From: Flavobacterium jumunjinense
Lineage (GTDB): Bacteria > Bacteroidota > Bacteroidia > Flavobacteriales > Flavobacteriaceae
Direction: 5' to 3'
DNA: 64,000 nucleotides
Assembly (NCBI RefSeq): GCF_021650975.2
Contig: NZ_CP091285.1
Coordinates: 2,480,001-2,544,000 of the forward strand
Position numbers and translations under genes: made by a program. This document shows, in pieces, positions 48,064 through 57,504 of the stretch; position 1 is the first letter of the stretch; every line of letters begins with the position of its first letter. The notes under the pieces are model-generated. The model had not been told where the DNA came from and ran no database searches. It saw only the letters and a list, made by a program, of their open reading frames with translations.

Positions 48064-50295
48064 TTAATTAAAAAATGCTTTTATTTTCTTTTTATCTCCA
48101 ACAACCCAAACGATATCATTTTTGCTAAATAATAGATTCGATTCGGGGTTTAATATTCGTCGCCCATTATGTTCAACACCTACAATCATCCCGTTTGTTT
48201 TTTCACGTAAATTCGATTCACGAATGGTTTTTCCAATAAACCATTGATCATTCAATTCATATTGTTGTAATACAATTTCCGATTCAATAAGCGACTCTGT
48301 ATTGAATTTATGAAACTCTAAATATTCTGCAAATTGTTTTACTTGTTCATCCGTTCCAATGATACTAATTTCATCATTTGGATATAATTTTTCTTCTTTT
48401 GAAGGAACATAAATATGTAAACCACCCCGTTTTATAAAAGCTATATTTACTCCAATGGTTTCTCTAATTTTTACTTCTTCTAGTGTTTTACCCGCTAAGT
48501 CAGATTCGGCACAAATAGTGAAATTTGCCATGTGTCCATCCCAAGGTGATAAATTGTTTCGATTTATATTTTTGGTTGTTGTTTCTCTCTGATTAAAATT
48601 GATTATAAAGCGTTTTTCAATCTTATGGTACAGCCGATTGATGTTTTTTGGAAAAATCATCATAAATACAATTGAAAAGGCAAACGCTAATAATGCTATT
48701 TCTGGTGAAAAGAAATTATTGAGCATTAACCCGACAAAGAATACTGCAATTACTATTCGAATAAAAATTAAAACAATAACAGGGCCATAATATTTTTTAT
48801 TTTTTAATAACTCTTGCACTTCCGCTTTTGCAACTCGTTTTAAAGATAACGCCCATAAAAACGGAGCTAATACCAATAGTGTTATTAATGCTGCGATTAT
48901 ATTTCCATAAAGCACATCTTCTAATAGCGGTAATAGAAAATTTTTCGACATTAGAATAATAGCAAAAAGTATAACAGAATATAGTATTACTTGTACTAAA
49001 TATTCTTTTATAACTGTTTTCCATGTGCTTACAGTTTTTATGGCTTGTGAATTAGCACTGTATAATTCGATTTTTTTAACCCATTTTTTAGGTAGCTTTT
49101 TTTCAATAAAATTAGCCGTTGGAGAAGCATATTTAATCATGAAAGGAGTTGTGAAAGCAGTTACAGCAGAAACAGCAACAACAATAGGGTATAAGAAATC
49201 ACTTGTCACTTTTAAGGTAGTTCCAAGTGTTGCTATAATGAATGAGAATTCACCAATTTGAGACAAACTCATTCCGGTTTGTATAGATTCTTTTAGGGAC
49301 TGTCCAGAAATAAGAGTTCCAATTGTGGAGCTTATTGATTGTCCGAAAACGGTAATAACAGTTAATATCATTACAGGAAAGGCATATTCAACTAAAGTAT
49401 CAGGATTGATCAACATTCCAACAGATACAAAGAAAATAGCGCCAAATAGATCTTTTACAGGTTTTACTAAATGTTCAATGTGTTCGGCTTCATTAGTTTC
49501 TGCAATAATAGACCCCATAATGAATGCACCTAATGCAGGAGAAAAACCAACCTCAGAGGCGAAAATTACCATTAGTAAACAAAGCGCTAATGATATAATT
49601 AATAGCATTTCGTCTGAAAGTAAATGTTTTAATTTTTTTAGTAATGTTGGAATAAAGAAGATTCCAGAGATGAACCAAATAGATAAAAAGAAGAATAGTT
49701 TTAATAAGGATTGAATCAGTTCGCTTCCTGAAAATTGTTGACTTACTGCAATTGTGGAAAGTAAAACCATCATTAAAATGGCAACAATATCTTGTACTAT
49801 TAATGCTCCAATAACATTTCCAGCAAACTTTTGTGATTTCACGCCCAATTCATCAAATGCTTTTAGAATTATTGTTGTGGATGAAATTGAAAGTATTACA
49901 CCTAAAAAGATACAATTCATATTGTCCCAACCCATAAATCGTCCTGCATAATAACCTAAAACTATCATAACAATAATTTGAGTTAATGCAGTAATTGAAG
50001 CTGTTCCTCCTACTTTTAGTAGTTTTTTAAAGCTAAATTCTAATCCTAGGCTAAATAATAAAAAAATAATTCCTATTTCTGCCCAAACTTCAATGCTATT
50101 TGTATCTTTTACAGTTGGGAAAAAATTAAAATTTGTACTTGCTAGAAAACCAGCAACTAAGTAACCTAAAACCAATGGTTGCTTAAGTTTACGGAAGATT
50201 AATACAGAAATTGCTGCTGTAACAAGAATTAAGCCTAAATCGTTTATTAGAACAGGTAAATGAACAGCTGTGCTTGCAATAAATGAAAATAACAT
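48064..50295 (-). CDS. CPA2-family cation:proton antiporter (KefB-like) with RCK_C domains
   Basis: 743 residues. About 12 membrane segments of the Na+/H+ exchanger type (about 5-400; SLGLEFSFKKLLKVGG, SEVGFSPALGAFIMGSIIAE, ISQIGEFSFI-like SLSQIGEFSFI), extra membrane segments (about 425-545), and a cytoplasmic C-terminus with two TrkA-C-type domains (about 600-665 and 680-743; SIIGTDEQVKQFAEYL, VWVVGDKKKIKAFF). It probably exchanges K+ or Na+ for H+. No TrkA_N domain seen. The extra membrane block is common in the Bacteroidota version. Confidence 0.9.
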   Translation of the reverse strand: MLFSFIASTAVHLPVLINDLGLILVTAAISVLIFRKLKQPLVLGYLVAGFLASTNFNFFPTVKDTNSIEVWAEIGIIFLLFSLGLEFSFKKLLKVGGTASITALTQIIVMIVLGYYAGRFMGWDNMNCIFLGVILSISSTTIILKAFDELGVKSQKFAGNVIGALIVQDIVAILMMVLLSTIAVSQQFSGSELIQSLLKLFFFLSIWFISGIFFIPTLLKKLKHLLSDEMLLIISLALCLLMVIFASEVGFSPALGAFIMGSIIAETNEAEHIEHLVKPVKDLFGAIFFVSVGMLINPDTLVEYAFPVMILTVITVFGQSISSTIGTLISGQSLKESIQTGMSLSQIGEFSFIIATLGTTLKVTSDFLYPIVVAVSAVTAFTTPFMIKYASPTANFIEKKLPKKWVKKIELYSANSQAIKTVSTWKTVIKEYLVQVILYSVILFAIILMSKNFLLPLLEDVLYGNIIAALITLLVLAPFLWALSLKRVAKAEVQELLKNKKYYGPVIVLIFIRIVIAVFFVGLMLNNFFSPEIALLAFAFSIVFMMIFPKNINRLYHKIEKRFIINFNQRETTTKNINRNNLSPWDGHMANFTICAESDLAGKTLEEVKIRETIGVNIAFIKRGGLHIYVPSKEEKLYPNDEISIIGTDEQVKQFAEYLEFHKFNTESLIESEIVLQQYELNDQWFIGKTIRESNLREKTNGMIVGVEHNGRRILNPESNLLFSKNDIVWVVGDKKKIKAFFN

Positions 50296-50378
50296 TGTTT
50301 TTTACTTTTCTTTAAAAGTACTGAATTGGTAGAATTATTGCACTTTTTTTTGTGAAAATTAACAATTTTTTGCACTAA

Positions 50379-50408
50379 AAAATCCATTAGTAAATGCTAA
50401 TGGATTTT
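50379..50408 (-). terminator. Terminator after the 50.4-kb lipoprotein gene
   Basis: 12-bp stem (50379-50390 with 50397-50408) and a T6 run on the minus strand, 30 bp after the stop codon. Confidence 0.7.
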
Positions 50409-50438
50409 AAAAAATATAATGATTTGTTTTTAATAAGT

Positions 50439-51212
50439 TTAAACGGTCTCAGTATTTTCTTCTACAGCTGTTTTTTTAGATTTTATTAAATTCAATATGC
50501 TTTTAAGAGCTGTTTTTATAGCATCGGAACTAGATTTTTTCTCTAAAAGCACAATCTTGTTTTCTAATGATTCATAATTTGCTTCTGGATAATTATTAAT
50601 CATATTACTGAAATACTTATCAATTCCATTTGCTAATACTTGTTTTCCATTTTCAGAATAAGATTTTTCATTATTAATTTCATCTAATAATAAAGCATAA
50701 TTACTTATTTGAGTTTGAATATTAGACTTGAGTATTCTTTTGATTTCTTCAGAATTTGGATCGTCTACGCTTTCAGTTATACTTAAATTACCTAACATGA
50801 AATAGTAAGATTGTAATTCTAAACCAAATTTAAAAGTTTCAAGATATTCAACTTCATAAACATATTTGTCTTTTTTATCTTGTGCGTTATAGATTTTCAT
50901 CATGTCTTGCCAAGCAGTAAAAAAAGAAGTTGCGACTTCGTTTTTATGTTTGGTACCTAGTTCTTTATCATCTAGAATTACTTTGAAATTATTTATATCA
51001 ATCAATTTTTCAACGATTGCTTTGGTTTTAGGGTCATCAAGGGTTGGTAATTTTTCATCAGCTGTATAACCAAAACGCAATTGAGTAATTGCTTCACTAT
51101 AATCTTCTACTGTCCAAAAACGTTTGTCTAGAGGAAACTTGTCTTCTTTTTTTTCGCAACTAATAATAGTGATTATTGTAAAGAGTAATAATATTAAATT
51201 ATTTTTTTTCAT
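50439..51212 (-). CDS. Hypothetical lipoprotein
   Basis: 257 residues: lipobox TIISCEKKED, a mostly helical body and no recognised family. Its start overlaps the end of the gene at 51.2-51.9 kb by 14 bp, so the two are probably coupled and may work together. Confidence 0.7.
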   Translation of the reverse strand: MKKNNLILLLFTIITIISCEKKEDKFPLDKRFWTVEDYSEAITQLRFGYTADEKLPTLDDPKTKAIVEKLIDINNFKVILDDKELGTKHKNEVATSFFTAWQDMMKIYNAQDKKDKYVYEVEYLETFKFGLELQSYYFMLGNLSITESVDDPNSEEIKRILKSNIQTQISNYALLLDEINNEKSYSENGKQVLANGIDKYFSNMINNYPEANYESLENKIVLLEKKSSSDAIKTALKSILNLIKSKKTAVEENTETV

Positions 51213-51894
51213 GGATTAGAATTTTAGGATTTTTAAATTTATCTAAACGGGTTAATGTACTATCAATTAAATTTTGATATTTTATTTGTTCATTATAAAT
51301 ATAACTATGATGTGTGTCATAATCGTATTTTCTTTGAAATATTTCTTCTTCAAGCTTAAACTTTTGAATGATATTTTGAATGTTGTCTTTTGAATAATTT
51401 TTTGTAAAAATGACCTCTTTTCGAGATTTTCTTGCAAATATTTCCGTTATTTTAAAATGATATAATTCGTGAGACAATAAATCAGAATAAACTGTTTTAT
51501 TGTTGTATACAAAAGATCTGGAAGGATGAAAAAAAGCTTCAATTGTAATTGTTTTGTTATCTGTTTCTAAATCAATAGAAGTAACAACATATGCAAAATG
51601 CTCACTTCCCATAAATCTTTTCTTAATAAACTCTAAACCTCTAAAATTCTTAAAATCGATGCTTTTAAAATTACTATAAGGAATTGGTTTTTCATAATCT
51701 AGATAGTTTGTATGGCTAAGTAATAGAAATGATAATAATGTAATACCAATAAGAATAAAATTATATAAAATTATCTTTTTAAGATTGAGCTTAGGTCTCT
51801 TAAAAAGTTTTAAATAAACAAATAGTTCTATCAGAATCAATGGGATATAGATTACAGATAGAACTATTATTATAATTTTTTCGTCTTTTAACAT
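51199..51894 (-). CDS. Hypothetical membrane protein with HELYH motif
   Basis: 231 residues: two membrane segments (about 7-29 and 41-63), then a domain outside the membrane with SDLLSHELYHFKITEIFARK, an HExxH-type motif that could bind zinc. No named family recognised. It is 3 bp after purB and overlaps the following lipoprotein gene. Confidence 0.7.
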   Translation of the reverse strand: MLKDEKIIIIVLSVIYIPLILIELFVYLKLFKRPKLNLKKIILYNFILIGITLLSFLLLSHTNYLDYEKPIPYSNFKSIDFKNFRGLEFIKKRFMGSEHFAYVVTSIDLETDNKTITIEAFFHPSRSFVYNNKTVYSDLLSHELYHFKITEIFARKSRKEVIFTKNYSKDNIQNIIQKFKLEEEIFQRKYDYDTHHSYIYNEQIKYQNLIDSTLTRLDKFKNPKILIHEKK

Positions 51895-51897
51895 GAA

Positions 51898-53244
51898 TTA
51901 TATCCCCAAATAATTGCTTGGAGTAATTTGTTTTAATTCAGTTTTAATGGCATCAGAAACATTTAAAGTTTCAATGAAAGCTTTGATAGACTCTTTAGTG
52001 ATAGCTGCGTTAGTACGTGTTAACTCTTTTAACGCTTCATAAGGATTAGGATATCCTTCACGTCTTAAAATAGTTTGAATGGCTTCAGCAACAACAGCCC
52101 AATTTTTCTCTAAATCTTCAGCAAATTTATCTTCGTTCAATAATAATTTATTCAACCCTTTTAATGTCGCTTCAAAAGCAATAATAGTATGTCCGAATGG
52201 AACACCAATATTACGAAGAACTGTACTATCTGTTAAGTCACGTTGTAAACGAGAAATAGGTAGTTTTGCAGAAAGATGCTCGAAAATTGCATTAGCAATC
52301 CCTAAATTACCTTCACTGTTTTCAAAATCAATTGGATTTACTTTATGGGGCATTGCGGAAGATCCAATTTCACCTGCTTTTATTTTTTGTTTGAAATATT
52401 CCATAGAAACATACGTCCATATATCTCTATCTAAGTCAATTAAAATAGTGTTGATTCTTTTTAAGGCATCAAAAAATGCAGCAAAATGATCGTAGTGTTC
52501 AATTTGAGTAGTAGGAAAGGAGTGGTGTAAGCCTAAGATATCTTCTACGAATTTAGAACCAAAAGCTTTCCAGTCATTATTAGGGTAAGCTACTTTATGT
52601 GCATTGTAGTTTCCTGTTGCACCACCAAATTTAGCTGCGAAAGGAACATTGAATAACAAACGCATTTGTTCTTCTAAACGCTCTACAAAGACTAATATTT
52701 CTTTTCCTAAACGAGTAGGTGAAGCTGGTTGACCATGAGTTCTAGCTAATAATGGAATATCTTTCCATTCGACACTAAGGTCTTTTAGTTTTTGAATTAC
52801 AGATATTAATGAAGGTAAATATACATTTTCAAAAGCTTCCTTTGTAGAAAGAGGAATTGCAGTGTTGTTGATATCTTGTGAAGTTAATCCGAAATGAATA
52901 AACTCTTTATACTTTTCTAAACCTAAAGCGTCAAATTTACTTTTAATAAAGTACTCAACTGCTTTAACATCATGATTAGTAGTCTTTTCAGTTTCTTTTA
53001 TCCATAATGCATCCTCAGTAGAAAAATTAGTGTACATTTCTCTTAAAGCAGGGAATTTAGTTGCTTCAATTCCTGAAAGTTGCGGTAACGGTAATTCGCA
53101 TAACGCTATAAGATACTCTACTTCAACCTGTACGCGATATTTTATTAATGCTTCTTCAGAAAAATAAGGAGCTAAATTTTTTGTTTTGTTTCTATATCTT
53201 CCATCAATAGGAGAAATAGCATTAAGTTCTGTCAATTGTAACAT
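51898..53244 (-). CDS. purB: Adenylosuccinate lyase
   Basis: 448 residues. The fumarase/ASL signature GSSAMPHKVNPIDFENSEGN is complete, with TSQDINNTAIPL and LARTHGQPASPTRLGKE. It acts twice in purine synthesis (SAICAR and adenylosuccinate cleavage). No other pur genes are near, and two unrelated envelope genes follow within a few bases. Confidence 0.97.
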   Translation of the reverse strand: MLQLTELNAISPIDGRYRNKTKNLAPYFSEEALIKYRVQVEVEYLIALCELPLPQLSGIEATKFPALREMYTNFSTEDALWIKETEKTTNHDVKAVEYFIKSKFDALGLEKYKEFIHFGLTSQDINNTAIPLSTKEAFENVYLPSLISVIQKLKDLSVEWKDIPLLARTHGQPASPTRLGKEILVFVERLEEQMRLLFNVPFAAKFGGATGNYNAHKVAYPNNDWKAFGSKFVEDILGLHHSFPTTQIEHYDHFAAFFDALKRINTILIDLDRDIWTYVSMEYFKQKIKAGEIGSSAMPHKVNPIDFENSEGNLGIANAIFEHLSAKLPISRLQRDLTDSTVLRNIGVPFGHTIIAFEATLKGLNKLLLNEDKFAEDLEKNWAVVAEAIQTILRREGYPNPYEALKELTRTNAAITKESIKAFIETLNVSDAIKTELKQITPSNYLGI

Positions 53245-53372
53245 TTCGTTGTGTTGTTGTTCGTTATAAAGTGATTTTTAGAATCTAATTAAAAATTCGC
53301 TTCAATTTTAAAGATGCAAATATAAGTAGAAGTTTATAAAGTATAAAAGTTTACAGAACTATATAATAATAA

Positions 53373-53409
53373 AAGAAACAAGCTCAATGATATGTTGAGC
53401 TTGTTTCTT
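53373..53409 (-). terminator. Terminator after the anti-sigma gene
   Basis: 15-bp perfect stem (53373-53387 with 53395-53409), 7-nt loop, 28 bp after the anti-sigma stop on the minus strand. Confidence 0.75.
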
Positions 53410-53437
53410 GATAAAGGTATAAGTATAACTTGTTTTT

Positions 53438-54220
53438 TTAAACTTTTCCTAGAGTATATAGTTGCTCAAGAGTAGGACTAAGACTACCTCCAGCAGGTTC
53501 TAAAGTAATACCAAAAGCTTCTGCTTCTTCTGCTTTTTCAACTTTAAAGACTTTAGAATTGCTAGCGGTGAAATTATTTAATAAACCAATACTTTTTGGT
53601 GTTAATGGATCTAATTTTAAACCCCAAACTTGATACACTTTTCCTTCTGGAGGAATAGGTAGACCAGAAGCATCAATATATACTTCTTTGGTTTCTTTGT
53701 TATAGTAGGCTTTGGCAAAAGCATTTGGAGCTACTTCTTGACCCGCTAAAGCAACTTGTGTGTTCTTATTATCTCTAACAATAGATAAAATTTGTTCAGC
53801 ATTTTGTTTTTGAAGTTCTAATGTTACGATAGACTCTTGCATTTCGCTTTTGTCTACAGATAAGTTTTTAATAACTGCATTAGACTGATTCAGTTTGTAG
53901 AATTGAATTCCAAAACCTAAAACAAATACTGCTGCCGCAACCCAGCCCATATATTCGGCATAATTTTTTCTTGGTTGTAGTTGTACTACTTTGTTTTTAT
54001 CTAAAAGCTGTTTTCTAATTTTCTCATAATTAGTTGCCGAAAGATGAGGAGCTACACTATGAGATAAGTTAATAACTGCATTTTCTATGGCTTTTATTTC
54101 TTCTTGAATTTCAATATGATTTTTAGCCATTTCTAGAACTTCATTGTTTTCTTGTTCGGTAAGTTTACCAAAAACATATAATTCTAAAATTCCGGATTCG
54201 ATGTATTCTCTACTACTCAT
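53438..54220 (-). CDS. RskA-type anti-sigma factor
   Basis: 260 residues: an N-terminal anti-sigma/zinc-finger-like helical region (about 1-75; ESGILELYVFGKLTEQENNEV), one membrane segment (about 93-110), a short coiled coil and a C-terminal RskA domain (about 160-260; AYYNKETKEVYIDASGLPIPPEGKVYQVWGL). It should hold the ECF sigma factor at the membrane. It overlaps the sigma gene by 8 bp. Confidence 0.9.
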   Translation of the reverse strand: MSSREYIESGILELYVFGKLTEQENNEVLEMAKNHIEIQEEIKAIENAVINLSHSVAPHLSATNYEKIRKQLLDKNKVVQLQPRKNYAEYMGWVAAAVFVLGFGIQFYKLNQSNAVIKNLSVDKSEMQESIVTLELQKQNAEQILSIVRDNKNTQVALAGQEVAPNAFAKAYYNKETKEVYIDASGLPIPPEGKVYQVWGLKLDPLTPKSIGLLNNFTASNSKVFKVEKAEEAEAFGITLEPAGGSLSPTLEQLYTLGKV

Positions 54221-54743
54221 TGATAATCGTTCTTAATTCATTCATACAATTTCTATTATTTGTTTTTACAGTACCTAAAGGCATCTCAAGTTCATCAGAT
54301 GCTTCTTGTTGTGTATACCCTTGAAAAAACAATAATTCGATGATTTGTATACACTTAGGTTTTAGCTTCTTTATGAATTCCTTTATTCCAATAGCATCGA
54401 TTCTGTTTAATGCTTTTGAATTGTCTTCTAAAATATATACGAAATTTTCTGCTGAAAGGTTTTTTTGACTATTGTTATAGCCTTTAGAACGCAACTTATC
54501 AATGCTGGTATTTCTAGCAATGTTTAGCATCCAAGTGTAGAGTCGACCTTTTTTTTCGTTATAAGAATCTATATTATTCCAGATTTTTACAAATACTTCC
54601 TGAAGTACATCTTCTGCCTCTTCTTTGTTTTTTATAAGGTTATAAATAACTCCATATAAACTCTTAGAATAATTGTCATATAATAATGTAAATGACTGAT
54701 TATCTTTTTTAAGTAGTTCTTTAACTAATAGTTCTTGTTCCAT
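54213..54743 (-). CDS. ECF RNA polymerase sigma factor
   Basis: 176 residues: region 2 (LYDNYSKSLYGVIYNLIKNKEEAEDVLQEVFVKIW, TWMLNIARNTSIDKLRS) and region 4 (KCIQIIELLFFQGYTQQEASDELEMPLGTVK), the normal ECF length. It pairs with the RskA-type anti-sigma gene downstream; this SigK/RskA arrangement is typical. What it senses is not visible. Confidence 0.93.
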   Translation of the reverse strand: MEQELLVKELLKKDNQSFTLLYDNYSKSLYGVIYNLIKNKEEAEDVLQEVFVKIWNNIDSYNEKKGRLYTWMLNIARNTSIDKLRSKGYNNSQKNLSAENFVYILEDNSKALNRIDAIGIKEFIKKLKPKCIQIIELLFFQGYTQQEASDELEMPLGTVKTNNRNCMNELRTIINE

Positions 54744-54860
54744 AAATAATGTAGTTGGAGCTAAAGTACTAAAAAAAAGTAGTATTTCTTCATGTTAATT
54801 ACTCATAACTTTTAAATAAAGAAAAATCAATTATAGCTTTTAAGTTTACTTTGGGTTTTA

Positions 54861-54868
54861 TAAATTTG
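54861..54868 (+). promoter_or_regulatory. Candidate -7 element directly before trmH
   Basis: TAAATTTG ends six bases before the trmH ATG (54875), so the transcript may be leaderless or nearly so. Confidence 0.4.
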
Positions 54869-54874
54869 AACACG

Positions 54875-55537
54875 ATGAAAAAAGATTTAGAATTATTAGA
54901 ATATTTAGAAGGTTTTATTTCAGAAAATAGAAAACAACGTTTTTTAGATATTCTTGAAAATAGAACCAAGCATTTTACTGTTGCAGTAGAAGATGTGTAT
55001 CAGATGCATAATACGAGTGCTGTAATGAGAAGTTGTGAAGTCTTTGGTATTCAGGAGTTAAATGTAATTGAACAAAAAAATAGCAAAACAATAGATAAAC
55101 AAATTGCATTAGGTGCAGAAAAATGGGTGGATATAAATGAATACTCAAATAATAAGACATGTATTGATGTGTTGCGAAAAAAAGGTTATCAAATTATAGC
55201 AACAACACCACACAATGAATCTTGTTTTTTGCATGAATATGATATTACTAAGCCTACAGCTTTATTTTTTGGAACTGAAAAAGAAGGGTTGTCTGAGGAT
55301 GTAATGAATAATGCAGATGGCTATTTAAAAATCCCTATGGTTGGTTTTACGGAGAGTTTAAATATTTCAGTTTCTGCAGCAATCATTATTCAAGATTTAA
55401 CAAATAGACTTCGTAATTCGAATATAGATTGGAAACTTACTGATGATGAGATTATTGAAAAAAGATTGGACTGGACAAGAAAAACAATAAAGAATATTGA
55501 TTTTGTTGAAAGCCGATTTAATAATGAACCGAAATAG
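54875..55537 (+). CDS. trmH: TrmH-family RNA 2'-O-methyltransferase
   Basis: 220 residues from MKKDLELLE. SPOUT motifs are present: NTSAVMRSCEVFGI (motif 1), ALFFGTEKEGLS (motif 2) and IPMVGFTESLNISVSAAI (motif 3). The closest match by eye is TrmH, which methylates G18 of tRNA. The start eight codons upstream is unlikely given the promoter element at 54861. It converges with the next gene. Confidence 0.87.
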   Translation: MKKDLELLEYLEGFISENRKQRFLDILENRTKHFTVAVEDVYQMHNTSAVMRSCEVFGIQELNVIEQKNSKTIDKQIALGAEKWVDINEYSNNKTCIDVLRKKGYQIIATTPHNESCFLHEYDITKPTALFFGTEKEGLSEDVMNNADGYLKIPMVGFTESLNISVSAAIIIQDLTNRLRNSNIDWKLTDDEIIEKRLDWTRKTIKNIDFVESRFNNEPK

Positions 55538-55544
55538 TTTAAAA

Positions 55545-56318
55545 TTATTTATTCTTCTTTAATATTTTATATTCTTCATAACAAGCGCTAATTGCTTCTA
55601 GAATTTGTAAATCATTAGCCGATTTAATGAAATACTCAGAATAATTGCAGTTTTGAAGGATTTGAGGAATGTCGTCTTTGTCAATTTCTAAAAGAGCAGC
55701 AAGTGTTTCTCTGTCAAATTTCGAAGCAAGAAGATTTCTTACAGTGTCATCTTTTTTCATCTCTTTTAATTTCCTCATCTGTCTTGGTCTTTTACCAAAG
55801 GCATTGTAAAGAAAATCTGCGGGATTAAAAATAGCACCAAGTACCTTAGTTACTGCTCCTGGAGTTTTTTCACCAGCTTCATAACCAGCATCTAGGCCAG
55901 AAATGCTATATCTATAGCTATCTCCTTCTACATGAATTAGTTTTGTGTCAACTTCCATGTATCCCGTTAAATTGTATTTTGAAATAATAACCTCTTCTAA
56001 GGCATAAGCTTTCTCTGTAAGTACAATTTTTGAAGTTTTATTTTTTACCCAGTCATTTGTGATTTTAACTTTGATTGTTTCAAAACCTAAATACGAAAAT
56101 AATAGTGTGTCATTTAACTTTGCGTTTACCTCAAAAAAACCATTTCCATCAGTAATTGTACCACGAACTTTAGTAGTGTTTATTACGTGAACATTGCTTA
56201 TCGGTAATTTGGTCTCATTATGAACGACAGTTCCTTGAAGAATAGAGGTTAGTGTATCATTTTGACCGACAATCAAATTTGATAATATTAAAAATAAAGA
56301 AAGGAATATATATCTCAT
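55545..56318 (-). CDS. Carboxypeptidase-like regulatory domain protein
   Basis: 257 residues: signal peptide (about 1-18), a CarboxypepD_reg-like domain (about 22-115; LQGTVVHNETKLPISNVHVINTTK, GTITDGNGFF, FSYLGFET) and an unrecognised helical C-terminal part with RKLKEMKKDD. Such proteins are common in Bacteroidota, probably periplasmic or outer-membrane associated. Function unknown. No TonB-dependent barrel follows. Confidence 0.8.
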   Translation of the reverse strand: MRYIFLSLFLILSNLIVGQNDTLTSILQGTVVHNETKLPISNVHVINTTKVRGTITDGNGFFEVNAKLNDTLLFSYLGFETIKVKITNDWVKNKTSKIVLTEKAYALEEVIISKYNLTGYMEVDTKLIHVEGDSYRYSISGLDAGYEAGEKTPGAVTKVLGAIFNPADFLYNAFGKRPRQMRKLKEMKKDDTVRNLLASKFDRETLAALLEIDKDDIPQILQNCNYSEYFIKSANDLQILEAISACYEEYKILKKNK

Positions 56319-56490
56319 GGGGTAATTGTTGATTCAAAAATACAAATCAAAAAGATATATTGTCTGTTTTTTTTGTTTTTTTATAAGAAAATTAACGAAT
56401 CGAACTTTTGTTTTAAATCCTATTATAGGAAAACCATTACTCTTTTTGTATATTGCTATTTACGGGTAAAAATAGAAACTAGATATAAAC

Positions 56491-56518
56491 AAAAAATCCT
56501 GCAATTGCAGGATTTTTT
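56491..56518. terminator. Palindromic terminator after the 56.5-kb gene
   Basis: Perfect 28-base palindrome (56491-56504 with 56505-56518), A run on the left and T run on the right, directly after the stop codon on the minus strand. Confidence 0.7.
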
Positions 56519-56845
56519 TTAATGAGTTAGCTTTTCGAGAAGCGCTTTATTACTGTTCAATTTTTTTAATTGATCGGGTGTGATAGAAGCTTCAATTTTC
56601 TTTAAGATTACATTTGAAACAACTGCTTTACGTTCTTCATTTGTAGCTTTAGAAAGTTCTTCATATTTATGGTAAAATAAGCGATAAAAATCAGCCTCGT
56701 CTTTATCTCCTAATTGTAAGTATTCTTTAATGTCTTTAGCTTCTTTCTTAGCTAAAACTGCAATTTCTTCATTCACATTTTCTTGAGCATAAGAACCCAT
56801 AGTAAAAGCAAAGAACAAAACTACAAAAGCGAATATTTTTTTCAT
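56519..56845 (-). CDS. Small secreted helical protein (Spy-like)
   Basis: 108 residues from MKKIFAFV: signal peptide (about 1-20, SYAQ) and a mostly helical body (VLAKKEAKDIKEYLQL, NEERKAVVSNVILKKIEAS, TPDQLKKL) reminiscent of Spy/LTXXQ proteins. Probably periplasmic. The gene is 80 bp after the larger Spy-like gene. Confidence 0.7.
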   Translation of the reverse strand: MKKIFAFVVLFFAFTMGSYAQENVNEEIAVLAKKEAKDIKEYLQLGDKDEADFYRLFYHKYEELSKATNEERKAVVSNVILKKIEASITPDQLKKLNSNKALLEKLTH

Positions 56846-56925
56846 TTTTTTAAATAGTTTATAGTTATAATCTACCAAATCTAAAATATTTATAGTTATA
56901 ATCCAAAAAATGTTTAAAAAAAACG

Positions 56926-57378
56926 TTAATCTTCTTTTCTGTCCTTTTTGTTTTTAGCGTGTTTTTTTCGTTTGTGATGCCCTTGTTTTTTTGATTTTTC
57001 CCACTTTTCAAACTGTTCAGATGTTAATGTTTTTTTGAATTTATTTTTCATTTCAATTTGATGGTCAAGCATCTCGTTTTTCATTTCAAATCGTTCGTCT
57101 GCAGTTGGTTTTTCTTTTTTTTCTTTTCGACTTTTCATTTCTTCTCTTTTTAACGCTTTCTTTTTCGCTTGTTCAATAAGAAAAGGCTTGATTTCTTTTT
57201 GCTGTTTTTCTGTTAAGTCTAATTCGAGGATCATTTTCTTAACATGAAGTTCAGCCATTTTTTCAGGATCTATTCGTTCTCTTTTGTTTTCGTTCTTTTG
57301 AGAAAAACTAATTGAACTAATACATAATAGGATCATCAATAGCGTGCTTTTTAATTTTTTTTGGTTCATCGATTTCAT
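56926..57378 (-). CDS. Spy/CpxP-like periplasmic helical protein
   Basis: 150 residues: signal peptide (about 1-27), then a very charged helical body with two LTxxQ-type motifs, LDLTEKQQKEIKPFL and KTLTSEQFEKWEKSKK, and a Lys-rich tail (KRKKHAKNKKDRKED). Spy-like proteins protect against metal and envelope stress. The second in-frame Met (57369) is an alternative start. It is next to, and divergent from, the putative copper locus. Confidence 0.8.
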   Translation of the reverse strand: MKSMNQKKLKSTLLMILLCISSISFSQKNENKRERIDPEKMAELHVKKMILELDLTEKQQKEIKPFLIEQAKKKALKREEMKSRKEKKEKPTADERFEMKNEMLDHQIEMKNKFKKTLTSEQFEKWEKSKKQGHHKRKKHAKNKKDRKED

Positions 57379-57492
57379 AATTAGAATTGTTTTAATGTTT
57401 AGTAATTAGATACTTGATTTTCGAAATAGTTTAATTTGAAGATAAAAAAAATAAAAAATAAGATTAATTGTGATAAATTATTCTGCCATTAG

Positions 57493-57500
57493 TATATTTG
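57493..57500 (+). promoter_or_regulatory. Candidate -7 element before the Cys-rich small protein
   Basis: TATATTTG followed by CATT, ending four bases before the GTG start at 57505; with the usual spacing transcription would start at or next to the GTG. Confidence 0.45.
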
Positions 57501-57504
57501 CATT

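Noticed and set aside
49325..49714. 129-codon plus-strand frame within the antiporter gene
   Set aside because: Antisense to conserved membrane segments of the CPA2 antiporter; composition is that of a shadow frame.
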